Shown: positions 20,702 to 32,948, counted from the first letter of the stretch. The stretch is DNA of 64,000 nucleotides from Fallopia convolvulus (GCA_964016875.1 OZ024729.1:20232494-20296493), one strand, 5' to 3'. The notes: generated by a model from the sequence alone, not told the origin. A program made the numbers and translations.

Positions 20702-23339
20702 AATTGACTGAACAAACTAAAAGAAACATTACAGCGGAATAAATACAATTGGTCTTATACAAACCTTAACCCAAAAAGATTAAATAAACACAACAACCTT
20801 CTAATTGCACAAAATCTTCATCAAGTCTTCCTTGAGTTCTTATTTCTGAAACTCAGCTTCACTTTGAAGTAGTTCAACCATGATCTTCACTCAAGTATAG
20901 CCATTGGAAACCTTTCTTCAACTTCTGGAGCTTCAAACATCTGAATCTGCCTCTTGAATCGACTTCCAAGAAATACCTGATGTGTCGTAAACCAACGATG
21001 GACACCAGCCGACCATATAAAAGAAAAGAAGATGGACGGGTTAGTCTAATGATAAACTAGCAAGCGGAGAATCTAACTTGGTTCTTATGGTTGTAACTAA
21101 ACATATTGACATCCAAATCCGAATAGACTCGGATTATGATCCAACAGTTAGCAGTCTTATAGAGAATAAGAAGGAGACTTGCGTAATCAAGAGAGAGAAC
21201 ACCACCGCTTGTGGTTTCTTTAAGAAGCATAAACGATTAATGGAAACTTATACTAACCACATAACATTCACAATCGTCTTCGACGACTAATGAGCTTAAC
21301 TTCATCAAAGTTTGATTAAGAATCAATTTCTTAATCAGGAGCAAGAATGGTTATCAAAAGGACTAACCATTTTGGTACATTAATGTGCCTAACACACTTA
21401 TCTTTCATTACTTTCAAACTGTGCACTCGTACCATATAATAGTTTTTACATAGTTCGGCCAACAACCGAGATCAGAGGGCCTGTTTCATCCATGATCATT
21501 TATATATGCTCGGCCAACAACCGAGATTCGGCCAACAACCGAGATCAGAGGGCCTGTTTCATCCATGATCCTTTAAATGTACTCGGCCAACAACCGAGAT
21601 TCGGCCAACAACCGAGATCAGAGGGCCTGTTTCATCCATGATCATTTGTCCTTGAATTACTCTATTTCATAATAATGTCCCAGCATGAGACAACTAAACA
21701 TATAAGGTCACACATAACGGACCTAAATCCAGTTCTAGCGTAGAAACTGAAATAGCGACATGGTCGTTATTTCTAACAAAATAACAACCTATCATATTTT
21801 ATTAATCATACAATTAATTTGTTCCCAACGCAAATATTAAATGGGATCCAATTCCTCACTTAATAACAATAACGCAAGAGAGAATCGTCAACTTGCCTTA
21901 AAAGGCGTGCTCAACGTCCTCAACGATTCCAACAGAGATCTTTATCATCCTTCTGACAAATATAACCAAAGGATTTCTCAGCAACGAGCTCACAGAAACA
22001 CTTCTTAGTTGTATTCTCAACTCCTACAACTTTTTAATCGATAAACGATTTAATTTCCGAATATCGATATATAATAAATCCTTAGTTATCATGCTTCATG
22101 GAGCCATCTTGGCGGAATTATAACTAATTATCCGCTTCACTTTTGAAACAATTTTCTAAATAAAAATTGTTCATTAGCAACAGTTCTTAAAGATTACCAA
22201 ATCTCGGATCGAACGGATTAACAACGAATCCTGAGTAATTATCTGAAGTCCTTTACCTGCCAATCGGTAACCAAAACTTGTATTCGCTATAACTGAAGAT
22301 CCGGACGTCCGTTTCTCGAGCGGTTCGAACCTGTGGAACCGTAATAACGTCAAGATTATAAAAACCATAAATTTAATTAGCAAAGCGGAACCGAAAGGCC
22401 CTTACGGTGGCTCCGCAATCAACCCGCTAATTAATTTCGATCGTATATACCTTCACTCGAGCCCATGGCTCGTTTGGCTCGATCATGGCTCGATCCCCGA
22501 GTCCGAGGGTGGCTGGGCATTGCCCGACAGCGGCTCCCATGGTGGTTGGTGGTCGGAGGAGCTACCGATCGCCGGCGGCGTCACTTCGGCGAGGCAAAGA
22601 ATAGCCGGCGGTGAAGCGCTTTTTTTTCCTCCCGAGCCAACGTTCCGTCCTTGATTTCTCTAGCTGGTTCTGCTCCTTTTTACAGCAGCAACCACACCAA
22701 GATGAAGAAGGAGAAGAGGTGGGGGAAGGTGGAGATGGAGGTGGAAGAAGGTGGCCGGCGTGAGGAATCCCGAGTCCGTCGCTCCGTCCGTTCTCTGGTT
22801 CGTTCCTTCTTTCCTTTTGGAGGCCGAGCGTGTAGACTTTTGACGAGGCTATTAAAGATGTGCCTATCTCAATCCTCTTATCTCTTGTTCCTTCATAATT
22901 AAGCAAGAGAAGAGATAATTTCAAAACCAAACCCGTCTCGAAACGGGACTCGCGTTAAAGCGGTAAAATTATCTACCTCGGGTGGAAAAACTTACTAAAC
23001 GAAAAACGTCCCGTAAATTATGTAGACCCATAAAATCAATTTTCCATGATTTTATCTTGCTACCTTCAATTTTTAAGGTTTCCGTTTCGTATTTTAAATC
23101 ATTTCCGGTACATAATTAAAAAGACGGCTTATCCAATAAATATTCTTTTTCCACTGAAAAATCCTAGAATTCACACTGATCCATAAAATCATTTCTTTGT
23201 GATTTTAGGATATCACCAACAATTTTCTAGGATTTAATCTCCAACAAAAATATTGGATTAAGCGTTAAAACGGACCAAAAAGGTTAAAAGGATATCCGAG
23301 AAAAATTCAAAAATATCCTAAAAAACCGCAGTTATTACA
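20702..23339 (-). mobile_element. Gypsy-type LTR, 5' part deleted on the left (3' LTR of a minus-strand element)
   Basis: Matches the complete solo LTR at 36733-39447 from its position 36814 on. Its right edge, TTATTACA at 23339, is followed on the opposite strand by the polypurine tract TTTTTAAGGGGGTACTAA and, further in, by TTTCGAGGACGAAACC. A TTCGRGGACGAA motif just before the PPT is typical of plant Ty3/gypsy chromoviruses of the Tekay/Del type. The element therefore runs on the minus strand and this is its 3' LTR. Short frames inside it, such as - 22562-22930, are not proteins of known type. Confidence 0.8.
21456..21646. repeat. 73-bp tandem repeat within the gypsy LTR
   Basis: Units start at 21456, 21529 and 21602 (2.6 copies), each with CTCGGCCAACAACCGAG, whose ends can pair, and GATCAGAGGGCCTGTTTCAT. 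The same array is at 37568-37758 in the solo LTR, so it is a fixed feature of the LTR. Confidence 0.92.
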
Positions 23340-26300
23340 TTAGTACCCCCTTAAAAATGGTTTCGTCCTCGAAACCAAGGAGAACTCAGATCATAAGGAA
23401 GGATAGCATAAACACACACAGCCACTACAAACCTATACAGAAGTTTGTAGTACCCCCCTTAAAAATATATTGTTACTTCTGCACCAAGCACAATCAACCA
23501 TTGCTTAGTTACCAAACTTCTTCTTTACAACATTCATTAACTTTGAAAAATGGCTCAGCATTTCCTGTCTAATTTCTCAAGTCTTTTCTTCACTTCCATT
23601 TTTAGGTCAAGATAACCTAATCAAAGGAAGACATTACGGATAGAATGCACTAAAGGTGGCAATGCCAACTAATAAACAAGATTACCAGTTCTTTCCAGTA
23701 TCTCAACAGATTCAACATAGCGAGCATTTACGTTGTCTCGCATTCCCCAACGGAATATGCCTTTCAAGGCGGATACTAGAACAAAAACGTCGTTCTCTAC
23801 AGTAACTCAACATGCTCTCGCTTAAAACAACACACAACTGTTGTCGCTTTTCAGCAGTTAACACCCTTGAACATGTTAGTGTGATATTATTGTTGTTCTC
23901 TTGACCAAGTCTGGCCCATGAAGAACCTTGTCAGCATTGTCATTCCAACAAATTGACAACCAACACTTCCGGCCTTACAAAGCCTTAAAAGAGTCATTTC
24001 TTTATCGTGTGATCACAATTCTTGTATGTGAAGTCACTCAACCTCAAACTACCATTCCAACTCGTGTGGAATCCAGAATACATGTCTTCAGAAGTTTGAA
24101 TTTGTTTCTTTACATCATTCATCAGTTTGATGAGTGAAGCCAGCGCTAAAGTTCAATTCAATCCACAAAGCTTGATTTCACTCCTTTCAAAACTTTGGCA
24201 TGAACCACCTATCTCAATCAGAGATAAAAGTCTTTGGAGTTTTATGAAGATCAAAAACTTCATACATGAATACCTCAGCGAACTTCTATACTCTTTAAGT
24301 CATCTTAAATGCATTAGAAAGAATACTCTAGATGAGTTTCTTAACAACCTCCATATTCATCTTTCTTTCATTAAGTCTTGAACGACTAATAACAAGAATC
24401 CATTGTAATATCTTCCCACTTCCATTCTGAAACAGGAAGAGACTATAACATTTTATCTAGTCTTCTATACTCAATCAGGACTTCGAGATAAACTAAACAT
24501 ATCAAAACAATTCGGTGACATTTTGCTTCATGTCAATCCATCAAAATTTTTATCTTAAATCCTTATACATTTACTTGTTCCAGGATGAACTAACTAAGCA
24601 AATAAATATGCTTCCTTTGAAATAAGCTTTCAAAGCTCACCAACAATAGACACACATGAACAGTTTCAAAACCAAACAAACCATAATTTTGAATAACAAC
24701 TCCCGGTGTCTTACCTTCTTGATCTTCTCCAATGATCTTAAACAATATTACTTTTCTCATACTACTTTTCCTTAATCTGGTCAACAGATTTTGAATAACA
24801 TCCTAGGGGATTCACACAACCTTGTTGTCATCCAAACTAAACCTTTAGTCCTTCTCAAATTAGTTTCTTTACAAGGATTACTTAAAATCCTTACTCAATT
24901 TCCTTTCTTGAGATAAAATCTCAGTATTACTTTAATCAAGAATATGAAACTTATCCAACACATGACAAGGTAATAACCTATCTTGTCAATCCTTTACATC
25001 CTTTTCCCAACCAAAACTCAGCTTGGGCACACTGACATTCAAAAGTAGTTATCTTACTCAACCACTTCAAACTAAACTCTTATGCATTACTATACCAACA
25101 TATTGGACAATAATACCTTTAGTCCAATAATTTCCAACAAAATTGTCTCCATTGACAATTTTCAGTCTTTTTCATCAAAGAATTGTTTAGACTTCACTTA
25201 ACATTCTGACTTGTTGAGCAACCTAACTCTTAGGATTAAAAACATATCCTAACATGTCCACTCTCTATATCCAACAACTTATCAGGCTGAGATTGAATAT
25301 CAATATAAATTTACATATCCAAACTCCAGACCCATTGGAGTTCTGCTTAAAGTCCTCACTTGACTATCTTATCTCAAAGAGATTTAAGTTTCCAAGACAA
25401 CCTGAAAACAAATAACAACTAATGGAGAAATTACTAGTACATCCTTTACTCCAAAGAAAGGATTACTACAATATCATTCCTTAGAAAGGCTTCCATCCCA
25501 AGAGTCCATATCAACTTACTTTCAAGTACAATTCCGCTAAAAAGGCAATGACTTTCTTAGGTCATGACGTCAACCAAGACAAACTATTAGCAAACTGCTT
25601 AGAGAATTCCACTAGTCGTTGATTGAAAACAATCCTAAACTTTCAGAGAAGTATGGAATTACTCCAGACTCTTCAAAGATCATCCAAGACTTGTAAAGAA
25701 TCTTACCAAATTTCTTTACTTATAATCGAACTGTTTTGGGAAGTTTGACCATACTCCTTAAACGGTATATGATACCAAGGATGTACTAACTCAAAAGAGT
25801 TTTACAAGGTCCTAGTTATAGAAATTGCTATAATGCAAAAGAAAGCTTGCATCTTTTCATCTCAACCAACTACACTTGCAAAACTCATATAATTGCAAAA
25901 CTTATATGATTGTCAAATCATACTAGAAACTATTCTTTAAAACCCAAGGAATTATGTGATCTTATTCCACCATGTGATCAGGATGGAGAGATAAAATAAA
26001 CATAATCCTTTACTGCATTTTCATAGGAATAAGACATGTAATCTTGCCTTACCATGTGATCAAGATGGAAGACAAATCACATTCTTACTCACCACTATGA
26101 AAACCGTAGAAAATTTTATTCATGAATCCTGCATATCAATTCAACATTTCTTTGGAAAAAAAATCATACTTGACCTCTACAAAGTCCTAAGATCTTTCTC
26201 AAAAGAGAAGATCACAATACAATTTCAAATATCCCTTAAATCATAACAGCTTGACAGGGACTCGACATAGGTTACTAACATACTTGCTTTCTTTCTTGAA

Positions 26301-26407
26301 GAATTGGGCGCGTCAAGCTAATGCATCAAATAAAATTGTTGACCTTATTTTCATGATGCTACGGACGCTTTGCCCTAGTTCTGTGCTGACATTTGCACAT
26401 TAGCTAG
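23340..26407 (-). mobile_element. Interior of the minus-strand gypsy element, noncoding or decayed (left part)
   Basis: Starts with the PPT of the flanking LTR and continues to the insertion site of the element at 26408. The + strand is conspicuously poor in G. No Gag, protease, reverse transcriptase or integrase motif could be read on either strand, so this is a decayed or large non-autonomous (LARD-like) interior. It resumes at 32663. Confidence 0.55.
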
Positions 26408-27967
26408 TGTTATGGCAAGGTTCCCTTGCCCCTTTGGGTTTTGATGATAACAAACCCTTGGCATTTGATATGTTCTATAAAGTGATTCAGGGAAGGAATT
26501 GTCCAAGAGAACAATGAAAGGAATTGTTCCTCTGGATAGAGAGAACAATAAAGGGAACTCTCATGGGAACTGTGAAGTTCAAGGCTCCAAGAAAAGCAAG
26601 ACAAAGAATGAAGATTCAAGGGAACAATGAAAGGAACTATTCCTCTGGATAGAGGGAACAGTGAAGGGAACTCTCAATGCAATGGGATGACACTATTCCC
26701 TTGACAATTGAAAAGGATAGAAAAACCAAGAAGAAGGAGCACTGAAGGGAACACTAGTGTAATATGATGGGAACTGTTCCCATCTAGGGAATATGATGGG
26801 AACAGTGAAGTTTCAAAGCTCAAAGGAATAGTGATGGAGGAACTGTTCCCATCCAGGAACATGATGGGAACAGTGAAGTTTCAAAGCTCAAAGGAACAGT
26901 GAAGGGAACGATAGTGTAATTTGAAAGAACTGTTCTCATCCAAGGAATAGCTCCCCAAGACCAAAGCTCCAGGAGAAGAAAGACTCAAAGGAACAATGAA
27001 GGGAACTATCAGTGTAATATGAAGGAACTGTTCCCATTCAAGGAACGGTTCCTCAAGAGAAAAGCTCCAGGAGAAGAAACAATGAAGGGAACTCTCAGTG
27101 TAATATGAAGGAACTGTTCTCATCCAAGAGAACTCACAAGCCAGTCCAAAAAGCACATCAGCGAGAAATACGGAGACTTGTTCCTGACAAAACAGAGGAA
27201 CAGTCCGTGCATCAGACTGAGCCTATTCATCCAACGGCTTGATGAGCTTCAAGAGTTGACCAAATTCAAACAAGAGTCACATGTTGAGAAAGTACATACT
27301 TGGGGAACAAGACAAGGGCAATCTTGACATTTCCCAAGTTGAGGATTGGGGAGCAAGGCTCTTTAGATATAAATAGTTACCAAGCCCAAGAGAAAAATTC
27401 ACCCCTTCAGAAATCCAAAAAGGCAAGAGCATTAAGAGAGAGTGAAGGTGGTCGACGGCGAGTGTTTGATCTCGGCGACGGCGAGGAAGAAGTTTACAGG
27501 AGCAAGGGAACTGTGATAGTAAAGTCCAAGTGTAAGGTTTGGTTTACTTGTCTTAGTTGAGTTGTTCGCTTAGGAACTCGGTTGAGAAGATTCATTAGTG
27601 TTGCTAGAGTTAGGTAGAACTCTTAGGAACAGAGAAGTTTGAATCTGGCCTATTGTAACTAAGGAACAATCAATAATACAAGTAAGTCATTCAAAATCCT
27701 CCAAGGGAGGTAGAGGTTTACCCATTCAACTAGTTGGTTGAAGTGGGGTTCCTCTATAAGGAACTGTGTCCCTTTACTTATCTTATGCTTTTGGTTCCTA
27801 TTCATTAAAATTCCTTGAATTGTTCCCATAATAATCTTTGATCCTATACTTCCCTTATTGCTCTCTTCCTTGTGCCTATCACATGCATATTTATTATTAT
27901 TCCGCTGCCCAAGGAATAGTTCCCATAACTGTTCCTTGACTTTATTCTAACACACAACTTTCCAACA
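26408..27967 (+). repeat. Left LTR of the Gag-only element
   Basis: TGTTATGG...TTCCAACA. The U3 half consists of repeated GGAACAGTGAAGGGAAC and GGAACTGTTCCCATC phrases, the second containing the palindrome GGAACTGTTCC or close variants. TATA box at 27368, transcript-like leader beyond. Confidence 0.93.
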
Positions 27968-28147
27968 ATTGGTATCAGAGCCTGGTTGCTCTAGATTGTG
28001 TGTTACTTGCAGGCAAATTAGGGAACAATATGACTTTGTCAACAAGTGATGACGTTGGTCGTTGCATAGAGGCACTACGTTCTTTGTATTGCAAGGGAAA
28101 GCTCCAAAAAAAATGATGGAAGTGTTCCCACCACAAAACTAGAGCTT

Positions 28148-29338
28148 GTGGGAGAGGAACAACAAAGGATACTTGATGTAGTGACCAAGGAAAGGGAGAA
28201 CATCATTAGGAACTGTCCTAAGAAGAAGAAAGGAAAAGGAAAGGTGTCTTCCTTTTTTGATGCATGGGGGAACAGTCCTGATGATGAATCTGACGAATGG
28301 ACAAGTCCAAGTACTTGTTATGTTGCTAAGGAACAAAGTGCGTCTGATTGTGAAGAAGAGGTAAGTGAAAGTTCCCATCTTTTCAATGATTTGAAGAATT
28401 ATAGGAAAAGTTCCCTGATTAAATTTATTGAGAAAATTTGGAAGGAAAAGGAAAAACTAAAAGAGGAACTTGAAAATCATGATAGTTATTCTTCCATTCC
28501 TTGTGATGCTTGTGATGCTCTTAAAATTGATGTTGGGAACTTGATGTCTGAGAATTGGGAACTACATGCTAAGTTAGAAAGTCTTAGAGCTGAAAACTTG
28601 AAACTTTCTAAGGAACTAAACTTTGTTGTTCCCTCTGACCCAACTGAGTTGAATAGCTTGAGATCTAAAGTTGATAAGCTTGTTTCCACTAACCTTATGA
28701 ATGAGAAGAAACTCTACGAGTTAAGATGTGTTAAGGAACAGGTGGAACAAAATTTTGAAGATAAGGAATTGTTCCATCTTCAAAGAAGGTTGCAAAGTGC
28801 TAATGACAGGAACATGCACTTGGAGGCAAAGCTAAAAGGTCTTGAAAACCATAGTTCCTTAAAGCACACATGGGCTAGAGGACAAAAGGCACATAAGGTT
28901 TGGGAACAACAAGCTAGATCAAAGAAGCAAGCTTCATGGAACAATGGCATTCATGTGAGGTGCAAACCCAAGAGACAAGAGGAACAGAAAGAAGAATCAA
29001 GTGCCCAAGGTGCACATCGTAATCATCCAAAGGTGATGAACCAAGCTGAGAAGAGGGAACCTCGTAGGGAAACAAGGTTCCAAGAGAGAAAGGCACAACC
29101 TCATTTCCAACAAAGCCATGGGAACTGGGAACGACGTGGGCACTATGCTTTCAAGAATCATTGGAAGTTCACTGGATTAAGAAGGAAGAACCAAAAGGTG
29201 CAACAACCTAGGAAAGGTAAGTCTTCAGTTCCTTCCATACAATCTTGTTGCATGAAGTGTGGAAATGTTGAATTTTTTAATGCTAGCCCTAACCCAAGGG
29301 AACCCAAACTTGTTTGGGTGCCCAAAATCAAGACTTGA
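28148..29338 (+). CDS. Gag-like coiled-coil protein of the LTR element (396 codons, N-terminus uncertain)
   Basis: Retrotransposon Gag, expected to form the cytoplasmic particle. The frame has an acidic segment after a Lys-rich start (CPKKKKGKGKVSSFFDAWGN), then TCYVAKEQSASDCEEEVSES, a long leucine/glutamate coiled coil (about residues 75-235) with repeated KLESLRAENLKLS-type heptads, a basic tail (about residues 240-360), and the terminal phrase PREPKLVWVPK. An acidic CxxA region, coiled coil and final WVPK are features of the Gag end of plant SIRE/Maximus copia elements. The zinc knuckle is degenerate: CCMKCG is present but the GH...C half is missing. An upstream ATG at 28030 (MTLSTSDDVG) is cut off by a stop after about 28 codons, so a frameshift probably separates the original N-terminus. 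Codon use carries the GGAAC motif of the element. Confidence 0.7.
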   Translation: MGEEQQRILDVVTKERENIIRNCPKKKKGKGKVSSFFDAWGNSPDDESDEWTSPSTCYVAKEQSASDCEEEVSESSHLFNDLKNYRKSSLIKFIEKIWKEKEKLKEELENHDSYSSIPCDACDALKIDVGNLMSENWELHAKLESLRAENLKLSKELNFVVPSDPTELNSLRSKVDKLVSTNLMNEKKLYELRCVKEQVEQNFEDKELFHLQRRLQSANDRNMHLEAKLKGLENHSSLKHTWARGQKAHKVWEQQARSKKQASWNNGIHVRCKPKRQEEQKEESSAQGAHRNHPKVMNQAEKREPRRETRFQERKAQPHFQQSHGNWERRGHYAFKNHWKFTGLRRKNQKVQQPRKGKSSVPSIQSCCMKCGNVEFFNASPNPREPKLVWVPKIKT

Positions 29339-31084
29339 GTTTGTGTTGTAGGGAGTTGTGAGGGAAACAACTTAGGAACATGTGTCTCATTGAAAAAATT
29401 TCCTCACAATCTCAAGTGGAAGTGAGCTAGGAACTCACTTAATGTGCAAGAAGTGCAACAATTTAGGGGGAACAAGGTGAAGAACAAAAATCCTCCTCTT
29501 AAAAAAAAATAACAAGCTGAATTCTAGTTGTGGAACACAATGAGGTAAGTGTTTCTTAACCCTTAATGTGCTCATCTTTCATGCATGGGAACAATAGAGT
29601 GTATCTTTGAGAAAAACCCCATTTAGATGGAACTTTATAGAACTGAAAATCAAGTTGCAAGAAAATTCACCAAAGCTCTGGATAGAAAGCTCAAGGAACA
29701 TCTAAGGATGCTTCCTTGCATGATCTTCTTAGAATTAAACAAGTCCCGGTTCACTATTCTTTCAATGATTGGCTAGTTTAAGGGAACTTTAGTAGGGAAC
29801 AATGCTTAGTAACTTTCTTCATGATAATATGATGACTTGTTTGATGGACTATGCCTTCACTATATATTCATTTTTTGCGTGGAGCTGTTACATATGCATG
29901 AGTTTTTTTTTTTTGGCCCAAAATGATCAACCTGAGTTCCTAACCTGCCGTATTAGCCGAAATGATGGTTGATCATAAGACTTGTCCCTTAAGCTTGATC
30001 CAGGTAAACGTTTCCCATGAGCCTAATATGTTTTCAGCCCTTATTTACTGGATTCAATTACCTGGATGTCTTTTGTTCCTTTCCATGCTTATTTGTTTGG
30101 ATATGCTTATCTTATTGTTCCACAAAAATCCCATGCTATCCAAACCTAGACCTCATTACTCAATCATGGTATAGAAGTGAGGGAACTTTGTTTTTACTGG
30201 ATGTCAAGGGAACAACAAGTCAAGGGAAGAAGAAAAGAGGATAAAGCTCTAGATATAGTTCCATTTTTTTTGGGGGAACTACTGGCATCTCTAAAGCATA
30301 TGCATGTTGCAAGTTCCTAAAAAAAAAAATTCTCATGAAGGCAAAGTTTCAAGAAAATTTGAAGAAATGTACAAGGAAGGATAGGAGGAACTAAAGCAAG
30401 GAAATGGATGTAAAAATCAAGGAACCAAGGTCTATTGTGAGGAACAATGGTAATGCTTGATATCCAGGGGAACACACCCTCTTTGAAATCATGATTGAGT
30501 CCCCTACAAAATTTCCTTTGCCCATCAATTCCAATACATTGCTTTTCCTTATGCATATGCTCTCAGTTCCATTGCTCTTACTTTTTCTTGCTTATGATGA
30601 TTGTGTAGTCCCATCCCTCTATCATCATCTCAATATTATCCTTGTGTTAAGATTGTGCTTTGTATTTGTACCTCTTACTTGAAGTTCACTTTTCGATGAT
30701 GCCAAAAGGGGGAAGTGTGAAAAATTGTAGAGATGCGTTGTTCTAAGATGTAGAATTTACTTTTTCATATGCTAAGGGGGAACTACTTGATAACATTCAC
30801 TAGTAGGAACTACAAGTCCATCTCATGGGGAACAAAAAGGTTTAGGGAACAACCATGCATTCCATTGAGGAACTTTCATATATTGAGGGGGAACTAGAAC
30901 ATGTTTAGCTCTACAATTTTTGAAGAGTTTGTCATCATCAAAAAGGGGGAAATTGATAAGGCAAGGTTCCCTTGCCCCATTGGGTTTTGATGATAACAAA
31001 CCTTTGCCCCTTGCCCTCAGGGGAACTAGTACTTGTTTTGCTCTATAATCTTAAAGGGTTTGTCATTATCAAAAAGGGGGAAAT
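29339..31084 (+). other. Noncoding 3' interior of the Gag-only element, with a duplicated PPT
   Basis: No pol domain seen in 1.7 kb. Near the end a 131-bp block is repeated: PPT plus the first about 57 bp of LTR-like sequence at 30940-31010, then the functional PPT-LTR junction at 31071-31085. Both blocks start with a GGAACTAG phrase and contain TTTGTCAT(C/T)ATC before the PPT. Confidence 0.75.
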
Positions 31085-32662
31085 TGTTAAGGCAAGGTTC
31101 CCTTGCCCCTTTGGGTTTTGATGATAACAAACCCTTGGCATTTGATATGTTCTATGAAGTGTTTCAGAGAAGGAATTGTCCAAGAGAACAATGAAAGGAA
31201 CTGTTCCTCTAGATAGAGAGAACAATAAAGGGAACTCTCATGGGAACTGTGAAGTTCAAGGCTCCAAGAGAAGCAAGACAAAGAATGAAGATTCAAGGGA
31301 ACAATGAAAGGAACTGTTCCTCTGGATAGAGGGAACAGTGAAGGGAACTCTCAATGCAATGGGATGACACTATTCCCTTGACAATTGAAAAGGATAGAAA
31401 AACCAAGAAGAAGGAACACTGAAGGGACCACTAGTGTAATATGATGGGAACTATTCCCATCTAGGGAATATGATGGGAACAGTGAAGTTTCAAAGCTCAA
31501 AGGAATAGTGATGGGAACGCCAGTGCAATATGAGGAACTGTTCCCATCCAGGAACATGATGGGAACAGTGAAGTTTCAAAGCTCAAAGGAACAGTGAAGG
31601 AAACGACAGTGTAATTTGAAGGAACTGTTCCCATCCAAGGAATAGCTCCCCAAGACCAAAGCTCCAGGAGAAGAAAGACTCAAAGGAACAATGAAGGGAA
31701 CTATCAGTGTAATATGAAGGAACTGTTCCCATTCAAGGAACGGTTCCTCAAGAGAAAAGCTCCAGGAGAAGAAACAATGAAAGGAACTCTCAGTGTAATA
31801 TGAAGGAACTGTTCTCATCCAAGAGAACTCACAAGCCAGTCCAAAAAGCACATCAGCGAGAAATACGGAGACATGTTCCTGACAAAACAGAGGAACAGTC
31901 CATGCATCAGACTGAGCCTATTCATCCAACGGCTTGATGAGCTTCAAGAGTTGACCAAATTCAAACAAGAGTCACATGTTGAGAAAGTACATACTTGGGG
32001 AACAAGACAAGGGCAATCTTGACATTTCCCAAGTTGAGGATTGGGGAGCAAGGCTCTTTAGATATAAATAGTGACCAAGCCCAAGAGAAAAATTCACCCC
32101 TTCAGAAATCCAAAAAGGCAAGAGCATTAAGAGAGAGTGAAGGTGGTCGACGGCGAGTGTTTGATCTCGGCGACGACGAGGAAGAAGTTCCCAGGAGCAA
32201 GGGAACTGTGATAGTAAAGTCCAAGTGTAAGGTTTGGTTTACTTGTCTTAGTTGAGTTGTTCGCTTAGGAACTCGGTTGAGAAGATTCATTAGTGTTGCT
32301 AGAGTTAGGTAGAACTCTTAGGAACAGAGAAGTTTGAATCTGGCCTATTGTAACTAAGGAACAATCAATAATACAAGTAAGTCATTCAAAATCCTCCAAG
32401 GGAGGTAGAGGTTTACCCATTCAACTAGTTGGTTGAAGTGGGGTTCCTCTATAAGGAACAGTGTCCCTTTACTTATCTTATGCTTTTGGTTCCTATTCAT
32501 TAAAATTCCTTGAATTGTTCCCATAATACTCTTTGATCCTATACTTCCCTTATTGCTCTCTTCCTTGTGCCTATCACCTGCATATTTATTATTATTCCGC
32601 TGCCCAAGGAACAGTTCCCATAACTGTTCCTTGACTCTATTCTAACACACAACTTTCCAACA
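31085..32662 (+). repeat. Right LTR of the Gag-only element
   Basis: Close match to 26408-27967 with scattered substitutions and an 18-bp insertion near 31515. It ends CTTTCCAACA at 32662, followed by GCTGG. Confidence 0.93.
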
Positions 32663-32937
32663 GCTGGCCTTACCAACTTGGCCAAAGTTTTAAATCAAAA
32701 CTGAGTCTCAAAGGAGCTAAGATAATCCAATTCACTTCTGAGCCCAACATTTCCCTTCGAATGTAACACTTCATTCCTTCCTCAAAGTAGAACTTGATGA
32801 CATACATTGATCTTTTCTTAATTAGACATACTGCTAGACTCTTCTATAATCCATAGTATTGAGTAATCTCTGCCTGATTTAACTCAATCTCAACCCAACT
32901 TAATTTCGCAAGTTCAAAAAAAGAGTTGATTGCTCAA
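32663..32937 (-). mobile_element. Interior of the minus-strand gypsy element (right part)
   Basis: Continuation of 23340-26407 after the inserted element. It ends abruptly at 32937, where the second copy of the large duplication starts. Confidence 0.5.
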
Positions 32938-32948
32938 ATACAGGTGCT

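Larger units (their letters stand above)
17879..23339. repeat. Large duplicated segment, copy 1
   Basis: Nearly identical to 32938-39447, at offsets of 15,059 bp (left part) and 16,112 bp (LTR part). The left breakpoint falls in ATACAGG, present at both junctions. Copy 1 lacks about 1.1 kb (the equivalents of 35737-36813), replaced by a 32-bp filler at 20673-20704. Confidence 0.93.
26408..32662 (+). mobile_element. Non-autonomous LTR retrotransposon with Gag only (TR-GAG-like, copia/SIRE-type)
   Basis: Left LTR 26408-27967 (1,560 bp) and right LTR 31085-32662 (1,578 bp; the difference is one 18-bp indel), both TG...CA. The flanking 5-mers GCTAG and GCTGG are a target-site duplication with one change. 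The primer-binding site TGGTATCAGAGC (27970-27981, initiator tRNA-Met) starts 2 bp after the left LTR, and the polypurine tract AAAAAGGGGGAAAT abuts the right LTR. Each LTR has TATAAATA (27368 and 32063). The 3.1-kb interior encodes a Gag-like protein but no protease, integrase or reverse transcriptase, so mobility needs a helper. The whole element, coding and noncoding, is packed with GGAAC/GTTCC. It interrupts the gypsy interior. Confidence 0.92.

Noticed and set aside
21456..21646. CRISPR-like direct repeats (73-bp period)
   Set aside because: Two to three adjacent units without unique spacers, located inside a plant LTR and copied with it; a tandem repeat, not a CRISPR array.
22562..22930. 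122-codon open frame on the minus strand (again at 38670-39038)
   Set aside because: Lies wholly inside the gypsy LTR, is low-complexity (Ser/Pro/Lys runs) and has overlapping frames on the other strand; conserved only because the LTR is duplicated.
27300..27560. 86-codon frame in the left LTR, repeated at 31995-32255
   Set aside because: Lies in the transcribed leader of the LTR and differs between LTRs as neutral sequence would; no LTR-encoded protein of this kind is known to me.
28148..29338. Host coiled-coil gene
   Set aside because: It lies between PBS and PPT of a complete LTR element and ends in the WVPK phrase of copia Gag, so it belongs to the element.
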